Below are positions 6,473 to 14,126 of a stretch of 20,656 bases of DNA, one piece after another. Positions within the stretch are counted from its first letter, which is position 1. Each line of letters begins with the position of its first letter. The stretch is taken from assembly GCA_964419095.1 (NCBI GenBank), contig CAYQOG010000016.1:1-20656 (forward strand), given 5' to 3'. Below the pieces are notes generated by a model. The model was not told the origin of the DNA and did no database searches. It was given only the letters and a program-made list of their open reading frames with translations. Origin of the DNA: JAKAVK01 sp964419095. GTDB taxonomy: Archaea; Micrarchaeota; Micrarchaeia; Micrarchaeales; CABMGC01. The position numbers and the translations under genes are program-made.

Positions 6473-7456
6473 ATGCATGTCACGGTAGTCCTACCAACTT
6501 ACAAGACAAAAGATATTGTATTCAAGTTGCTGAAAAGTCTCGAAACACAGAAACATAAGGACTTCAATTTACTTGTCATATACAAGCCGTGGGAAGGGGA
6601 TAAACCTGTTCTTGACAGAATTAAGGAATATAAACTCGACATCGATTTTGTAAAGCAACCTCCGGGGTTCTTCGAGGAAGCTATGAATGTTTCTTACAAC
6701 AAGGCTGACGGGGACATAGTCATACATACCGATGATGATGCCTATGCAACGAGTACATGGATTAGCGACCATGTCGCATTTCATAAAAAATACCCCAATG
6801 TAGGCATAGCATCTGGGATAGTGGATCAGGATTCATTTAGAGATGGCACAAAGGTCTCCACAACGCAAAAACTCATCAACGGCCAGAAGTGGCGCATGAA
6901 CGACTTCAGGCTGATAGACAAGCCCATAGACACCAGGTTCAAGGGCTATGGCATGTACATAGGCAGGTCAGGCATGCTAGTAGATACAGGGAAGAAATAC
7001 AACATGATAAAGACGTTCAAGCAGCACGGAGTCAACATGAGCTGGAAGTACGATGCTTTGCATGGATTCAAGTTTCCTGGATACGCCAAGATAATAAGCA
7101 GGAACGAGCAGGCCGCTGCCCTGGAAGTGATAGACAGGGGGTTCGATTCAGTTCGATTCGACAAAGGAAAGGTATTCCATCCCCTAGGCGAGTCGTACAG
7201 CAGGTCAATGACAGTCGAGCTTCTGATGAGCGATGTCATCTTCGCCTATTATGTCTCCCTTTTCTATGACATTGACCTAGGCCTGCTGCGTTTTAGGTCC
7301 CGCGCTGCAGATTTCATGACGCGGCTTGCAACATCAAACAAGAATCATGGATATGAAATAGGTTACAAGATAACTAGCGAGGCTATTATGAAGAAATGGC
7401 TCCCCCACAGGGTCAGGAAGGAAGTAATAGAAAGGCTCTCGAAGCTCTCACCGTAA
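6473..7456 (+). CDS. Glycosyltransferase, GT2 family (GT-A fold)
   Basis: This 327-residue GT-A glycosyltransferase opens with the family strand TVVLPTYKT (4-12). It has an acidic metal-binding motif, HTDDDAY (85-91, DxD at Asp87-Asp89), where the nucleotide-sugar and divalent metal bind. The ATG at 6473 is chosen over the TTG one codon earlier, and GGTG lies 6 nt upstream. The C-terminal half (about 130-327) is not obviously membrane spanning and does not match a subfamily I can name, so the acceptor is unknown. It is divergent from the GT4 gene and followed after 87 nt by the epimerase gene, which may supply its donor sugar. A tandem 9-bp repeat, GTTCGATTC, around 7141-7160 is coding. Confidence 0.85.
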   Translation: MHVTVVLPTYKTKDIVFKLLKSLETQKHKDFNLLVIYKPWEGDKPVLDRIKEYKLDIDFVKQPPGFFEEAMNVSYNKADGDIVIHTDDDAYATSTWISDHVAFHKKYPNVGIASGIVDQDSFRDGTKVSTTQKLINGQKWRMNDFRLIDKPIDTRFKGYGMYIGRSGMLVDTGKKYNMIKTFKQHGVNMSWKYDALHGFKFPGYAKIISRNEQAAALEVIDRGFDSVRFDKGKVFHPLGESYSRSMTVELLMSDVIFAYYVSLFYDIDLGLLRFRSRAADFMTRLATSNKNHGYEIGYKITSEAIMKKWLPHRVRKEVIERLSKLSP

Positions 7457-7534
7457 GGTATTTATATCGCAAGGGGCGTAAATCATACGTCGTAATTTTA
7501 ATCTATTAACTTAAAGTAACTGATAAGAAAACAT

Positions 7535-7540
7535 GGTGAT
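7535..7540 (+). promoter_or_regulatory. Strong archaeal ribosome-binding site
   Basis: GGTGAT ends 3 nt before the ATG at 7544 and matches the complement of the archaeal 16S rRNA 3' end. It is one of the best sites in the window and settles the start of the epimerase. Possible TATA-like boxes upstream are TTTATATC (7461-7468) and TAATTTTA (near 7493-7500). I cannot choose between them. Confidence 0.65.
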
Positions 7541-7543
7541 TAT

Positions 7544-8515
7544 ATGAACCCAGTAAGAGAGCAACGATTCTTAGTAACCGGAGGCGCGGGAGTTATCGGA
7601 TCAGAGCTTGTCACTAAACTGCTTGAATACAACAACGAAGTGGTAGTTTACGATAACCTAAGCAGCGGAAAGACGGATCACATAGAGCCTTTCATGAAAA
7701 ATAAGAAGTTCAAATTCGTAAACGGGGATATACTCGACGCCGAAAAACTTAAGGCGTCAATGACCGACTGCGATGCGGTATTCCACCTCGCGGCCAATAC
7801 CGACATAAAGTTCAAGAGGGGGGACCCTACGGACGTTGACCTAAAGCTTAATACAGTTGGGACAAATACTGTCCTTGACAGCATGACAAGGAAGGACATA
7901 GAGAAGGTCGTATTCTCATCTTCGTCGGCAGTGTACGGTGACGCTCCGCACACACCGCTTTCTGAGGATTACGGCCCTATAAATCCTATATCATTGTACG
8001 GTGCCAGCAAACTTTCAGGCGAAGCCTCAGTGTCTGCATTCTGCGGCATGCTTGGGATGCGCGGCTGGGTATTCAGATTTGCCAACATAATAGGAGGAAA
8101 GGCCAGGGCCAAGGGCGGAGGAGTCATAACGGATTTCATACGCAAGCTCAAACAGAATCCAAAGAGGCTGGAGATACTTGGCGATGGTACACAGAGCAAG
8201 ACCTATCTGCTCAACGAGGAGTGTGTGGAAGGCGTCCTAATAGGGTATGAGAAGGGTGAGAAAAAGTACAACGTATTCAACCTTGGCGCAAATGAAGTTA
8301 TCTCAGTAACAGACATAGCCAACATAATAGTCAAGGAACTTGGACTGAAGGATGTCGAATATGCATATACTGGAGGGCGACAGGGCTGGCCTGGCGATGC
8401 GCCATACGTGCTCATGAATCTTGACAGGCTCAAGAGCCTGGGCTGGGTCGCAAAGCATAGTTCAAGGGAGGCGGTTACTGTGGCAGTCAAGGCCACCATA
8501 AAGAGCCTATGGTAA
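7544..8515 (+). CDS. NAD-dependent UDP-hexose 4-epimerase-like protein (extended SDR, GalE-related)
   Basis: This 323-residue extended SDR has an intact catalytic set: the NAD motif TGGAGVIGS (13-21), VYDNLSSGK (35-43, typical of GalE-like enzymes), VNGDI, HLAAN, SSSSAVYG and YGASK (Y-x3-K). The FRFANIIGG block follows. Such enzymes interconvert UDP-sugars such as UDP-glucose/galactose or their N-acetyl forms, supplying donors to glycosyltransferases. The start is fixed by GGTGAT at 7535-7540. It lies between the GT2 gene and a large membrane protein gene that starts 37 nt downstream without a clear promoter of its own, so the two are probably co-transcribed. Unlike the other two SDR proteins here, its YxxxK is canonical. 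Confidence 0.9.
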   Translation: MNPVREQRFLVTGGAGVIGSELVTKLLEYNNEVVVYDNLSSGKTDHIEPFMKNKKFKFVNGDILDAEKLKASMTDCDAVFHLAANTDIKFKRGDPTDVDLKLNTVGTNTVLDSMTRKDIEKVVFSSSSAVYGDAPHTPLSEDYGPINPISLYGASKLSGEASVSAFCGMLGMRGWVFRFANIIGGKARAKGGGVITDFIRKLKQNPKRLEILGDGTQSKTYLLNEECVEGVLIGYEKGEKKYNVFNLGANEVISVTDIANIIVKELGLKDVEYAYTGGRQGWPGDAPYVLMNLDRLKSLGWVAKHSSREAVTVAVKATIKSLW

Positions 8516-8552
8516 AATCGCTGTATCAAGCTGAAAAATCAAGTTTTTACAT

Positions 8553-10838
8553 ATGCAAACTGCAAAAAAGGCGCAAGAAGCCATACCTCTGCACTACCTT
8601 TTCATAGCAATCGCCTTCATAGCGCTTTTCCTAAATATTGGATTTTACACACACTTCCAGTATTTCCTTCACGGAGACAGGGGACTTTCTGCAATCGATT
8701 TCAAATTGGCATATCAATCCCTTTTCACATGGCAGCCTAACAATTACTCCGGATATGCTTCTATACCCGCATCGATAGTGGATGAATTATCCAACCTAAT
8801 CGCAGTCATTACGGACTTATTCGGATCTAATTTTGGGTATATCCTGTACACTTCGTTATTTTCACTGATCGGGCTAACGGGAATGTTTTATCTGATTTAT
8901 GATCTGACGGAAATATACACTAAACGCGTCAGGTATATTGGCTCAATTGCGGCATCTATAATATTTTCGTTTCAGCTGCCTGCGCTTCCTTTTATTGCAG
9001 TAAGCGCAGCATTTCTGCCATGGATATTCCTATTCTGGAAGAGATTATTCTATGGCAACGAAACCGGTCCAACGAACCAAAAAGCGGCTTTTTCAGGATT
9101 AGTGCTGTCAATCCTGTTATTGTTGGGGACCACTAGCGGTTATATACTCCAGAACTTAATGGTCCTTTCATTGCTTGCTGCAGTAACGGTCACATTTTGC
9201 GGCAAAGGCAGATTTGTTCGCAATCTCAAATTGATATCGGCTATAGTCCTATTGTCTGTTCTTGGCAGTATAGACCTGCTCACCTCGCTTTATGTCTTTG
9301 CGGTCCATAGCTCCGAAACATACTTCACAGGTTCAATAGCCACCCTTTATAGCAGCGCTAGCAACATAATTCAGAGTTTTAACTTACTTTCCGGCGGCGA
9401 AGTGACTCTCACATCACTGGGCATACTCGGGATAGGGCTCCTATCATATTTTTTTGTCAAGAATGGAAAAGCCATCTCCAGAATGATGGTATTGTCGCTC
9501 CTGATCGTATTTTTATTCGTTATAGCCTTGGCCACAACAATAAACCCGCCATTCGGCCCAGTCTTCCTAAAAGCGCTGGGCATATTTCCATACCTATTGG
9601 CACTTCGATATCCGAGCGGCGCGCTTATGTATCTGTTTGCATTTCTTGCATCTGCGCTTTTCGGCGTCGGCGCTTCATATTTAATGAATGGCTTCTTTTC
9701 TAAAGGTAAAAAATACGCGCCATATCAGGCGCTGGTTTTCGCACTGCTCATTGTGATTCTTGCAAGCTACTTGTATACAAATGACTATGTTCCTATCACG
9801 GCGCATGCCAATTACGAAAATGCCTCCTTCGTAAATATACCGAACTATGCATTTCAAGTAGCTGATTACATAAATGCTCAGAACTCTTCGTCTCCTATTG
9901 CCACACTGCCTCTGGCATACGGCTGGCAGTTCACAAACTGGTATTTTGGCGTAAATGCATATTCAGGATTATTGATCAATCATCCCGTTTATACCGGCGG
10001 ATTCACCAATTACGCTGAGATATTCTTTCCTGGATCAGTCAATGAGTACAATTACTACATGGAAAACATAACTGATAAGGAGGTAAATCAGAGCGAAATA
10101 AAACTCTCCAACGTGTTCGGAATATTCGGGATATCATACATTATTGTGCAAGGCGATGCCCTGCATAAGGTGCCATTCCCCTGTGATGGCTGTTCCATAC
10201 AGCCGTTTAACCTAACAGACATCTATTACAATCTAAACGAGTCTTCAAACATTCATTTTCTCAAGTCCTATTCCAATACTAGCATTTACGAGAACACGAA
10301 TTATGCGCCACTGGTCTTTGCCGCAAACCTCAGGAATATGAACGGCGCATCTAATTCGGAAGTTTTAGACGCAATAGAAAATGAATCGTTCGACATACAC
10401 AACACGGTTGTATACGCAGGCAACGGGTCAAACGGCATTCCAAACGCTACAACTCTAGCTGCTATCAATCCGGTAAGTAACTTCTCCCAGCCTTCAGTAA
10501 CTTTCACGGAGACTGCCCCAACAAGGATAGTTGTCCAAGTAAACAACTCAACAACGCCATATTACCTTGTATTTAGGGAAACATACGACCCGTCATGGCA
10601 TGCATACTACTCTAACGGCACGGCTGCGCCTTCGAGCGATCATATCATGGTGAACGGATTTGCAAATGCGTGGTACTTGGACAAAAAAGGCAATTACAGC
10701 GTTACGCTCCACTATACCGAGCAGAGCATAGTATGGCCCCTTTATGCGGTCAGCGCAACGGCAATTGCCATAACCCTATATATAGGGATCTTGGGCTTAA
10801 GGAATGCGAAACAAGGGAGCAAAAGGCGGATAAAATGA
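8553..10838 (+). CDS. Large multi-pass membrane protein, GT-C/YfhO-like, probable polyprenol-linked glycosyltransferase
   Basis: This 761-residue integral membrane protein starts with a transmembrane helix (about 14-32) followed by a loop with acidic residues (HGDRGLSAIDFK), the usual site of catalytic Asp in GT-C glycosyltransferases. About ten further hydrophobic segments continue to near residue 405. A large exported domain (about 410-735) then ends with ETYDPSWHAYYSNGT, the beta-rich end typical of YfhO/AftD-like proteins. A final helix (about 736-755) and a basic tail close the protein. The exported part has about 15 N-x-S/T sequons. I find no WWDYG motif, so it is not a recognisable STT3/AglB oligosaccharyltransferase. 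The next gene overlaps it by ATGA. Composition appears more AT-rich than the sugar-nucleotide genes. Function is inferred from architecture. Confidence 0.7.
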   Translation: MQTAKKAQEAIPLHYLFIAIAFIALFLNIGFYTHFQYFLHGDRGLSAIDFKLAYQSLFTWQPNNYSGYASIPASIVDELSNLIAVITDLFGSNFGYILYTSLFSLIGLTGMFYLIYDLTEIYTKRVRYIGSIAASIIFSFQLPALPFIAVSAAFLPWIFLFWKRLFYGNETGPTNQKAAFSGLVLSILLLLGTTSGYILQNLMVLSLLAAVTVTFCGKGRFVRNLKLISAIVLLSVLGSIDLLTSLYVFAVHSSETYFTGSIATLYSSASNIIQSFNLLSGGEVTLTSLGILGIGLLSYFFVKNGKAISRMMVLSLLIVFLFVIALATTINPPFGPVFLKALGIFPYLLALRYPSGALMYLFAFLASALFGVGASYLMNGFFSKGKKYAPYQALVFALLIVILASYLYTNDYVPITAHANYENASFVNIPNYAFQVADYINAQNSSSPIATLPLAYGWQFTNWYFGVNAYSGLLINHPVYTGGFTNYAEIFFPGSVNEYNYYMENITDKEVNQSEIKLSNVFGIFGISYIIVQGDALHKVPFPCDGCSIQPFNLTDIYYNLNESSNIHFLKSYSNTSIYENTNYAPLVFAANLRNMNGASNSEVLDAIENESFDIHNTVVYAGNGSNGIPNATTLAAINPVSNFSQPSVTFTETAPTRIVVQVNNSTTPYYLVFRETYDPSWHAYYSNGTAAPSSDHIMVNGFANAWYLDKKGNYSVTLHYTEQSIVWPLYAVSATAIAITLYIGILGLRNAKQGSKRRIK

Positions 10839-12469
10839 AGGAGCGCGACTGGCAAAAGCGACGAAAAATGCAGGGAAAGCGTATTGGATTAACTAAAAAA
10901 ACCAGAACGACGGCCGCAGCCTTGGCTGCCAAGGCGACTGTCCTAATTTACGGCGTCATGTTCCTGATCTTCTTTGCATATATGGTAGCTCTGAACAACG
11001 CCCAACTGATACTCTACTCCTTTTTGGGCTTCCTCGCATTCTCCCTTGTTCTTGCGATAAAAGACAAATACGCGTACTATTCGGCCTTTGCCGCAATAAC
11101 AATCATAATATCGAGCAATCTGCTATACTTTCAGTGGTTTGGCTCTCTAATCGATTATTACTTGGCATTGTTGGTTTTTGGCGTCTGCGCCTCCGTCATG
11201 GGCTTGATGCGCAATCTCATAGAAAAGAAATATGCCATTGCCGCAATGTTTGCGATAGCGATGCCTCTTCTTCTTGACGTACTCAAATTCGGTAAAGCTC
11301 CGGCACTTGATGCAAATGTGGCTATTCTGGGCTACTACCTATTCACAAGCGCCATACTGGCTATAGTAATCAAAATAGTATATGAAGGCAATTGGAAGAG
11401 GCGGGGGATTGCTGCAGGCAATGCCAAACGGACATATGAAGCGGCGGTCAACCCGGCTATCTACCTCTGGGCTATAATCGGCGTAGTTTTGCTTATAGCG
11501 CCAATATACCCTTTGGGAATCTCCACGCCGATTTCAGGACAGCCGTATGCCACCATGTCCCTTTCAGGATTCCAGAAGGCAAATATGAGTGCCGATAACA
11601 ATCTTTATTACATGAAAGTCAATCTCAGCAATTACAAGGAACTCCTTAATCCTGTCTTCTCAAATATGCGTTTTTATTATACGAACGGCACTCCCATAAC
11701 CGCATACATCTCGCAATCAGACGATTACTACCAAAACACTCCCGAAGTGGTGCTAGAATTGAACAACAAAACTGGCAATTACACAAATATCAGGATATAT
11801 TTCATGCCTTATAACACTTCATACGGCAGAGCACTTACATTAATTGCCCCTTCAACAGTCAATAAAATAACCTACAAACGCATAAATGCCAGCCTTGGCG
11901 CTATTGAAAATACCGGGAAATACAAGAATCTCACCGTATTATACTCCGGAATGGGCATCCGCAACTACACCAAACAGATAAACTATACGTTGGCTCCATA
12001 TTATATAACGTACACCATATGCGGTCCAATTGCCGAGATCAACGCTTCGGCGAGCGCAAAAGTAAGCATATTCGCGCTGCACCACTGGCCTAACGTGCCA
12101 AACCTTGTATACGGGTGGTCGAGCAATCAAGAAAACGGCTACTATATAGGAGAATTGTCAAATTTAAGCTATTATACTGATATCAATGTGACCTCCTCAC
12201 AAACGGTGCTACATAACTACAACAATACGTGCACATACTACATGGTAGTGTCAGGCACTTATACAAAATTGCATATACATTATGGGTCATCATATTATGG
12301 GAATGTATCATATAATGTGACACTTTACGTGCCTAACTCAATTGCCCAGGACCCGCACTACTCATATGGGTTCCTCCCTTCGAGCCTCTCTTACCTTACA
12401 CGCTACTACATAAACGAGACAACGCCGATAGCCCTTCCATACGCACATAACGGCATCAGCCAGGCATAG
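10835..12469 (+). CDS. Membrane-anchored surface protein with sequon-rich exported domain (DUF2341-like segment)
   Basis: The start is the ATG at 10835, overlapping the upstream stop as ATGA, with a purine-rich GGCGG about 6 nt before it. This gives 544 residues. A basic N-terminus (KRRKMQGKRIGLTKKTR) precedes roughly six hydrophobic helices up to about residue 225, then another near 210-230 before the exported region. The rest is predicted to be outside the cell and holds 17 N-x-S/T sequons by my count, with many Tyr and Asn. The block from FSNMRFYYTNGTPITAYI to IRIYFMPYNTSYG resembles DUF2341, a beta-domain of archaeal and bacterial surface proteins. Translational coupling to the GT-C-like gene suggests a functional partnership, perhaps enzyme and heavily glycosylated partner. 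Specific function is unknown. Confidence 0.75.
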   Translation: MKERDWQKRRKMQGKRIGLTKKTRTTAAALAAKATVLIYGVMFLIFFAYMVALNNAQLILYSFLGFLAFSLVLAIKDKYAYYSAFAAITIIISSNLLYFQWFGSLIDYYLALLVFGVCASVMGLMRNLIEKKYAIAAMFAIAMPLLLDVLKFGKAPALDANVAILGYYLFTSAILAIVIKIVYEGNWKRRGIAAGNAKRTYEAAVNPAIYLWAIIGVVLLIAPIYPLGISTPISGQPYATMSLSGFQKANMSADNNLYYMKVNLSNYKELLNPVFSNMRFYYTNGTPITAYISQSDDYYQNTPEVVLELNNKTGNYTNIRIYFMPYNTSYGRALTLIAPSTVNKITYKRINASLGAIENTGKYKNLTVLYSGMGIRNYTKQINYTLAPYYITYTICGPIAEINASASAKVSIFALHHWPNVPNLVYGWSSNQENGYYIGELSNLSYYTDINVTSSQTVLHNYNNTCTYYMVVSGTYTKLHIHYGSSYYGNVSYNVTLYVPNSIAQDPHYSYGFLPSSLSYLTRYYINETTPIALPYAHNGISQA

Positions 12470-12471
12470 CG

Positions 12472-12479
12472 TTTATAAT
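12472..12479 (+). promoter_or_regulatory. TATA-like box of the GtrB/DPM1-like gene
   Basis: TTTATAAT starts 3 nt after the upstream stop codon. Its centre is about 32 bp before the ATG at 12508, so the transcript would carry almost no leader. This agrees with the absence of a ribosome-binding motif before the start. Confidence 0.55.
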
Positions 12480-12507
12480 CCTTAATGCCAACAAAACTGT
12501 GTATCCG

Positions 12508-13407
12508 ATGCCATACTTAAGCATAATAGTGCCTACAAAGGACGAGCCAACAGCGCCGCGCACCATAAGATCGCTTCAGCGAACCTTTGGCAAGAATGCC
12601 GAGATAATAGTCATAGACAAGAGCGACAAGAAGCACTGCAACGAGCTCAAAAGGACTGGAGTCAAAGTCATAGTCCAGCAGTCAAACGGGTACGAAGTCG
12701 CACTGATGGAGGGGTTCAGGGCAGCCCGTGCGGGCATCCTCTCAACCATAGACCCTGATGGCACTTACTCGGTAGAGGATTTCAAGAAGGTTGTCGAGAT
12801 AGTCAGGCAGGGAAAGTCGGACTTCGCTTCGGGCAACAGGTTCGGCAAGCTGCACAAAGGGGCAATGACCTCCTCCGTTGCATTCGGCAACAAGTTTCTC
12901 ACGGGTCTTTTCCGCTTCCTATACAAGAAGGACATACATGACGGCCTCAGCGGTTCCTTTGCCATGACCCGCAAGGCTTTCGATGCGATACAGGACGAGG
13001 AGGCATATCGAGCCGGGACGCTCTTCTTCGAGATAGAGCTGGCCAGACGCGGATTTAAAATGATTGACATACCTATAAGCTACCGTCCAAGGGTGGGATC
13101 CGTGTCCAAGATAACAAAGGCAAAGCCGATATACGGCCTCAACATAGCCAGGCATACGATAAGGTTCGCAAGGGACTACAACCCGTTGCTATTATTCGGC
13201 AGCATAGGGGTCATAATGATAGTTGCAGGGGGGATGCTCGGCCTGTTCGTCATAGGCAACTATCTCGCCACAGGCACTCTTGCGGAGGTAGGAAGGGCAC
13301 TGATAGCGTTCATGCTTGTAGTATTGGGATTCCTCTCCATACTTGGAGGACTGATACTCGACCTTCTCCTGCAGATAGAAAGAATGCTCATGCGCTGGAA
13401 GAAGTGA
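12508..13407 (+). CDS. Polyprenyl-phosphate glycosyltransferase, DPM1/GtrB-like (GT2) with C-terminal membrane helices
   Basis: This is a GT2 enzyme expected to move a hexose from a nucleotide donor to a dolichyl or polyprenyl phosphate on the cytoplasmic face, making lipid-linked sugar for GT-C enzymes. The ATG at 12508 is preferred because the protein then begins MPYLSIIVPTKDE, as in DPM1-like proteins; a GTG lies three codons earlier. Visible motifs are IVPTKDE (6-12), the EGFRAARAG block and DPDGTY (DxD variant), then a DGLSGSFAMTRKA block that matches the family 'D.tsGfRa..R.'. Two hydrophobic helices lie near the C-terminus (about residues 225-245 and 265-285), as in GtrB. The usual glycine-rich N.G.G.A segment reads SNGYEVALMEG. 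It follows the GT-C-like protein, whose lipid-linked substrate it could supply. Confidence 0.88.
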   Translation: MPYLSIIVPTKDEPTAPRTIRSLQRTFGKNAEIIVIDKSDKKHCNELKRTGVKVIVQQSNGYEVALMEGFRAARAGILSTIDPDGTYSVEDFKKVVEIVRQGKSDFASGNRFGKLHKGAMTSSVAFGNKFLTGLFRFLYKKDIHDGLSGSFAMTRKAFDAIQDEEAYRAGTLFFEIELARRGFKMIDIPISYRPRVGSVSKITKAKPIYGLNIARHTIRFARDYNPLLLFGSIGVIMIVAGGMLGLFVIGNYLATGTLAEVGRALIAFMLVVLGFLSILGGLILDLLLQIERMLMRWKK

Positions 13408-13416
13408 CCGTCAAGA

Positions 13417-13435
13417 GGTTACCTGATAGGTAACC
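13417..13435. promoter_or_regulatory. Upstream operator palindrome of the wHTH/nucleotidyltransferase cassette
   Basis: GGTTACCT (13417-13424), GAT, AGGTAACC (13428-13435) form a perfect inverted repeat. Its 17-nt core, from GTTACCT to AGGTAAC, recurs at the start codon with only one base different. It lies just upstream of the TATA-like box, and its position and duplication indicate an operator. Confidence 0.75.
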
Positions 13436-13441
13436 CAAAGG

Positions 13442-13449
13442 TTTAAATA
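13442..13449 (+). promoter_or_regulatory. TATA-like box between the two operators
   Basis: TTTAAATA lies between the two palindromes, with purines (AAAGG) just upstream as a possible BRE. Its centre is about 27 bp from the ATG at 13473, which predicts a leaderless transcript. Confidence 0.6.
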
Positions 13450-13452
13450 TGA

Positions 13453-13473
13453 TAGTTACCTAATAGGTAACTA
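13453..13473. promoter_or_regulatory. Downstream operator palindrome overlapping the start codon
   Basis: TAGTTACCT (13453-13461), AAT, AGGTAACTA (13465-13473) form a perfect 9-bp inverted repeat whose last base is the A of the ATG. The core differs from the upstream palindrome only at the first spacer base (A for G). Protein bound here would cover the predicted transcription start. The centre-to-centre distance between operators is 37 bp. Confidence 0.75.
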
Positions 13474-14126
13474 TGACAGACCCTGTCCCTCCATATGCGC
13501 AACGCGCATATGCGATATTGCGCGCAAGGTTCGACTCGGATAGCTTCGGCTACGATTATTTTGATTGGTTTGTTTCCAGGAATATGGCAAAGAAGATATT
13601 GCATGTCTTGGAAAAGGCAGGTTGGATAAAGAGGGTCGATGAAGGGAAATACCAGTGCATTGATGGCGCCCAGATATTCAAAGGCATGGTAGAGTTGAAG
13701 GTGCCTGAATTATTGCGCAACGCGCAAATGGAATACTCGTATGCAGAAGCCAACGCAGCAGAGATATGGACTGATTACACGTATGTCCAGAGAGGATGGG
13801 AGCATTCTGCATATTACATCAAGGTAATGGAATCAAAAACGGATAAATGGGTCAGGTACTTGAGAGAACACAGGGTCAAGGTCTTTATTGGCGCAGCACG
13901 GCCCTCTTTTGGGGAATTTGTGGTTTTGGAGCCATGCCGCGAGTTGAAATTCGAAATACATGATGGTTTGCCTGTGGAGCCGTTGGGCAAGACCGTGAAC
14001 TACTGCGAGGAGCACATAGGAAGCTTTGAATATCACTTGGCGTACATGGTCCAAAAGTACAAGATTAAGACAAAGACAGCTATAGACAAGCGTATCTTTG
14101 AGCACGCGCTGGAGGCGATTGCATGA
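13473..14126 (+). CDS. Winged-helix protein, probable antitoxin/regulator of an AbiE-like type IV toxin-antitoxin pair
   Basis: The N-terminal part (about 8-65) looks like a winged helix-turn-helix: a YAILRARF helix, the MAKKILHVLEKAGWIKRV recognition-helix-like segment, then the wing EGKYQCI. The remaining 150 residues contain a conserved-looking block, EIWTDYTYVQRGWEHSAYYI, of a kind I associate with archaeal partners of nucleotidyltransferase toxins. The length of 217 residues is close to AbiEi antitoxins, which combine a DNA-binding wHTH with a C-terminal domain. The start codon is embedded in an operator palindrome, a matching palindrome lies upstream, and the stop overlaps the next gene by ATGA. 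This gene order (regulator, then nucleotidyltransferase) is that of AbiE systems, where the antitoxin autorepresses. Toxin-antitoxin activity is inferred. Confidence 0.7.
   Translation: MTDPVPPYAQRAYAILRARFDSDSFGYDYFDWFVSRNMAKKILHVLEKAGWIKRVDEGKYQCIDGAQIFKGMVELKVPELLRNAQMEYSYAEANAAEIWTDYTYVQRGWEHSAYYIKVMESKTDKWVRYLREHRVKVFIGAARPSFGEFVVLEPCRELKFEIHDGLPVEPLGKTVNYCEEHIGSFEYHLAYMVQKYKIKTKTAIDKRIFEHALEAIA
13492..13512. repeat. Perfect palindrome inside the 5' end of the wHTH gene
   Basis: CATATGCGC (13492-13500), AAC, GCGCATATG (13504-13512) form a perfect 9-bp inverted repeat starting 20 bp into the coding sequence. The 13-nt core TGCGCAACGCGCA recurs exactly at 13714-13726 in the same gene. It could form an mRNA hairpin that limits translation of a leaderless message, or be a further protein-binding site. 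Confidence 0.5.
13713..13727. repeat. Second copy of the internal palindrome in the wHTH gene
   Basis: TTGCGC, AAC, GCGCAA form a perfect 6-bp inverted repeat. It shares the identical 13-nt core of the palindrome at 13492-13512, 218 bp upstream. The two copies sit in different protein contexts, so amino-acid conservation does not explain the match. Confidence 0.45.

Noticed and set aside
7139..7160. tRNA T-arm-like GTTCGATTC repeated twice
   Set aside because: It lies in the middle of the GT2 coding frame with no acceptor stem or anticodon arm; it is a small coding repeat.
6889..7269. 126-residue plus-strand frame inside the GT2 gene
   Set aside because: It is an out-of-frame shadow of a glycosyltransferase with intact motifs; its composition is implausible for a protein.
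10670..10834. Upstream extension of the sequon-rich surface protein
   Set aside because: This stretch is fully inside the preceding gene and reads as implausible protein; the ATGA at 10835 is a standard coupled start.
8553..10838. STT3/AglB oligosaccharyltransferase
   Set aside because: The size and topology are similar, but no WWDYG-type motif is present and the C-terminal block resembles YfhO/AftD-like proteins.
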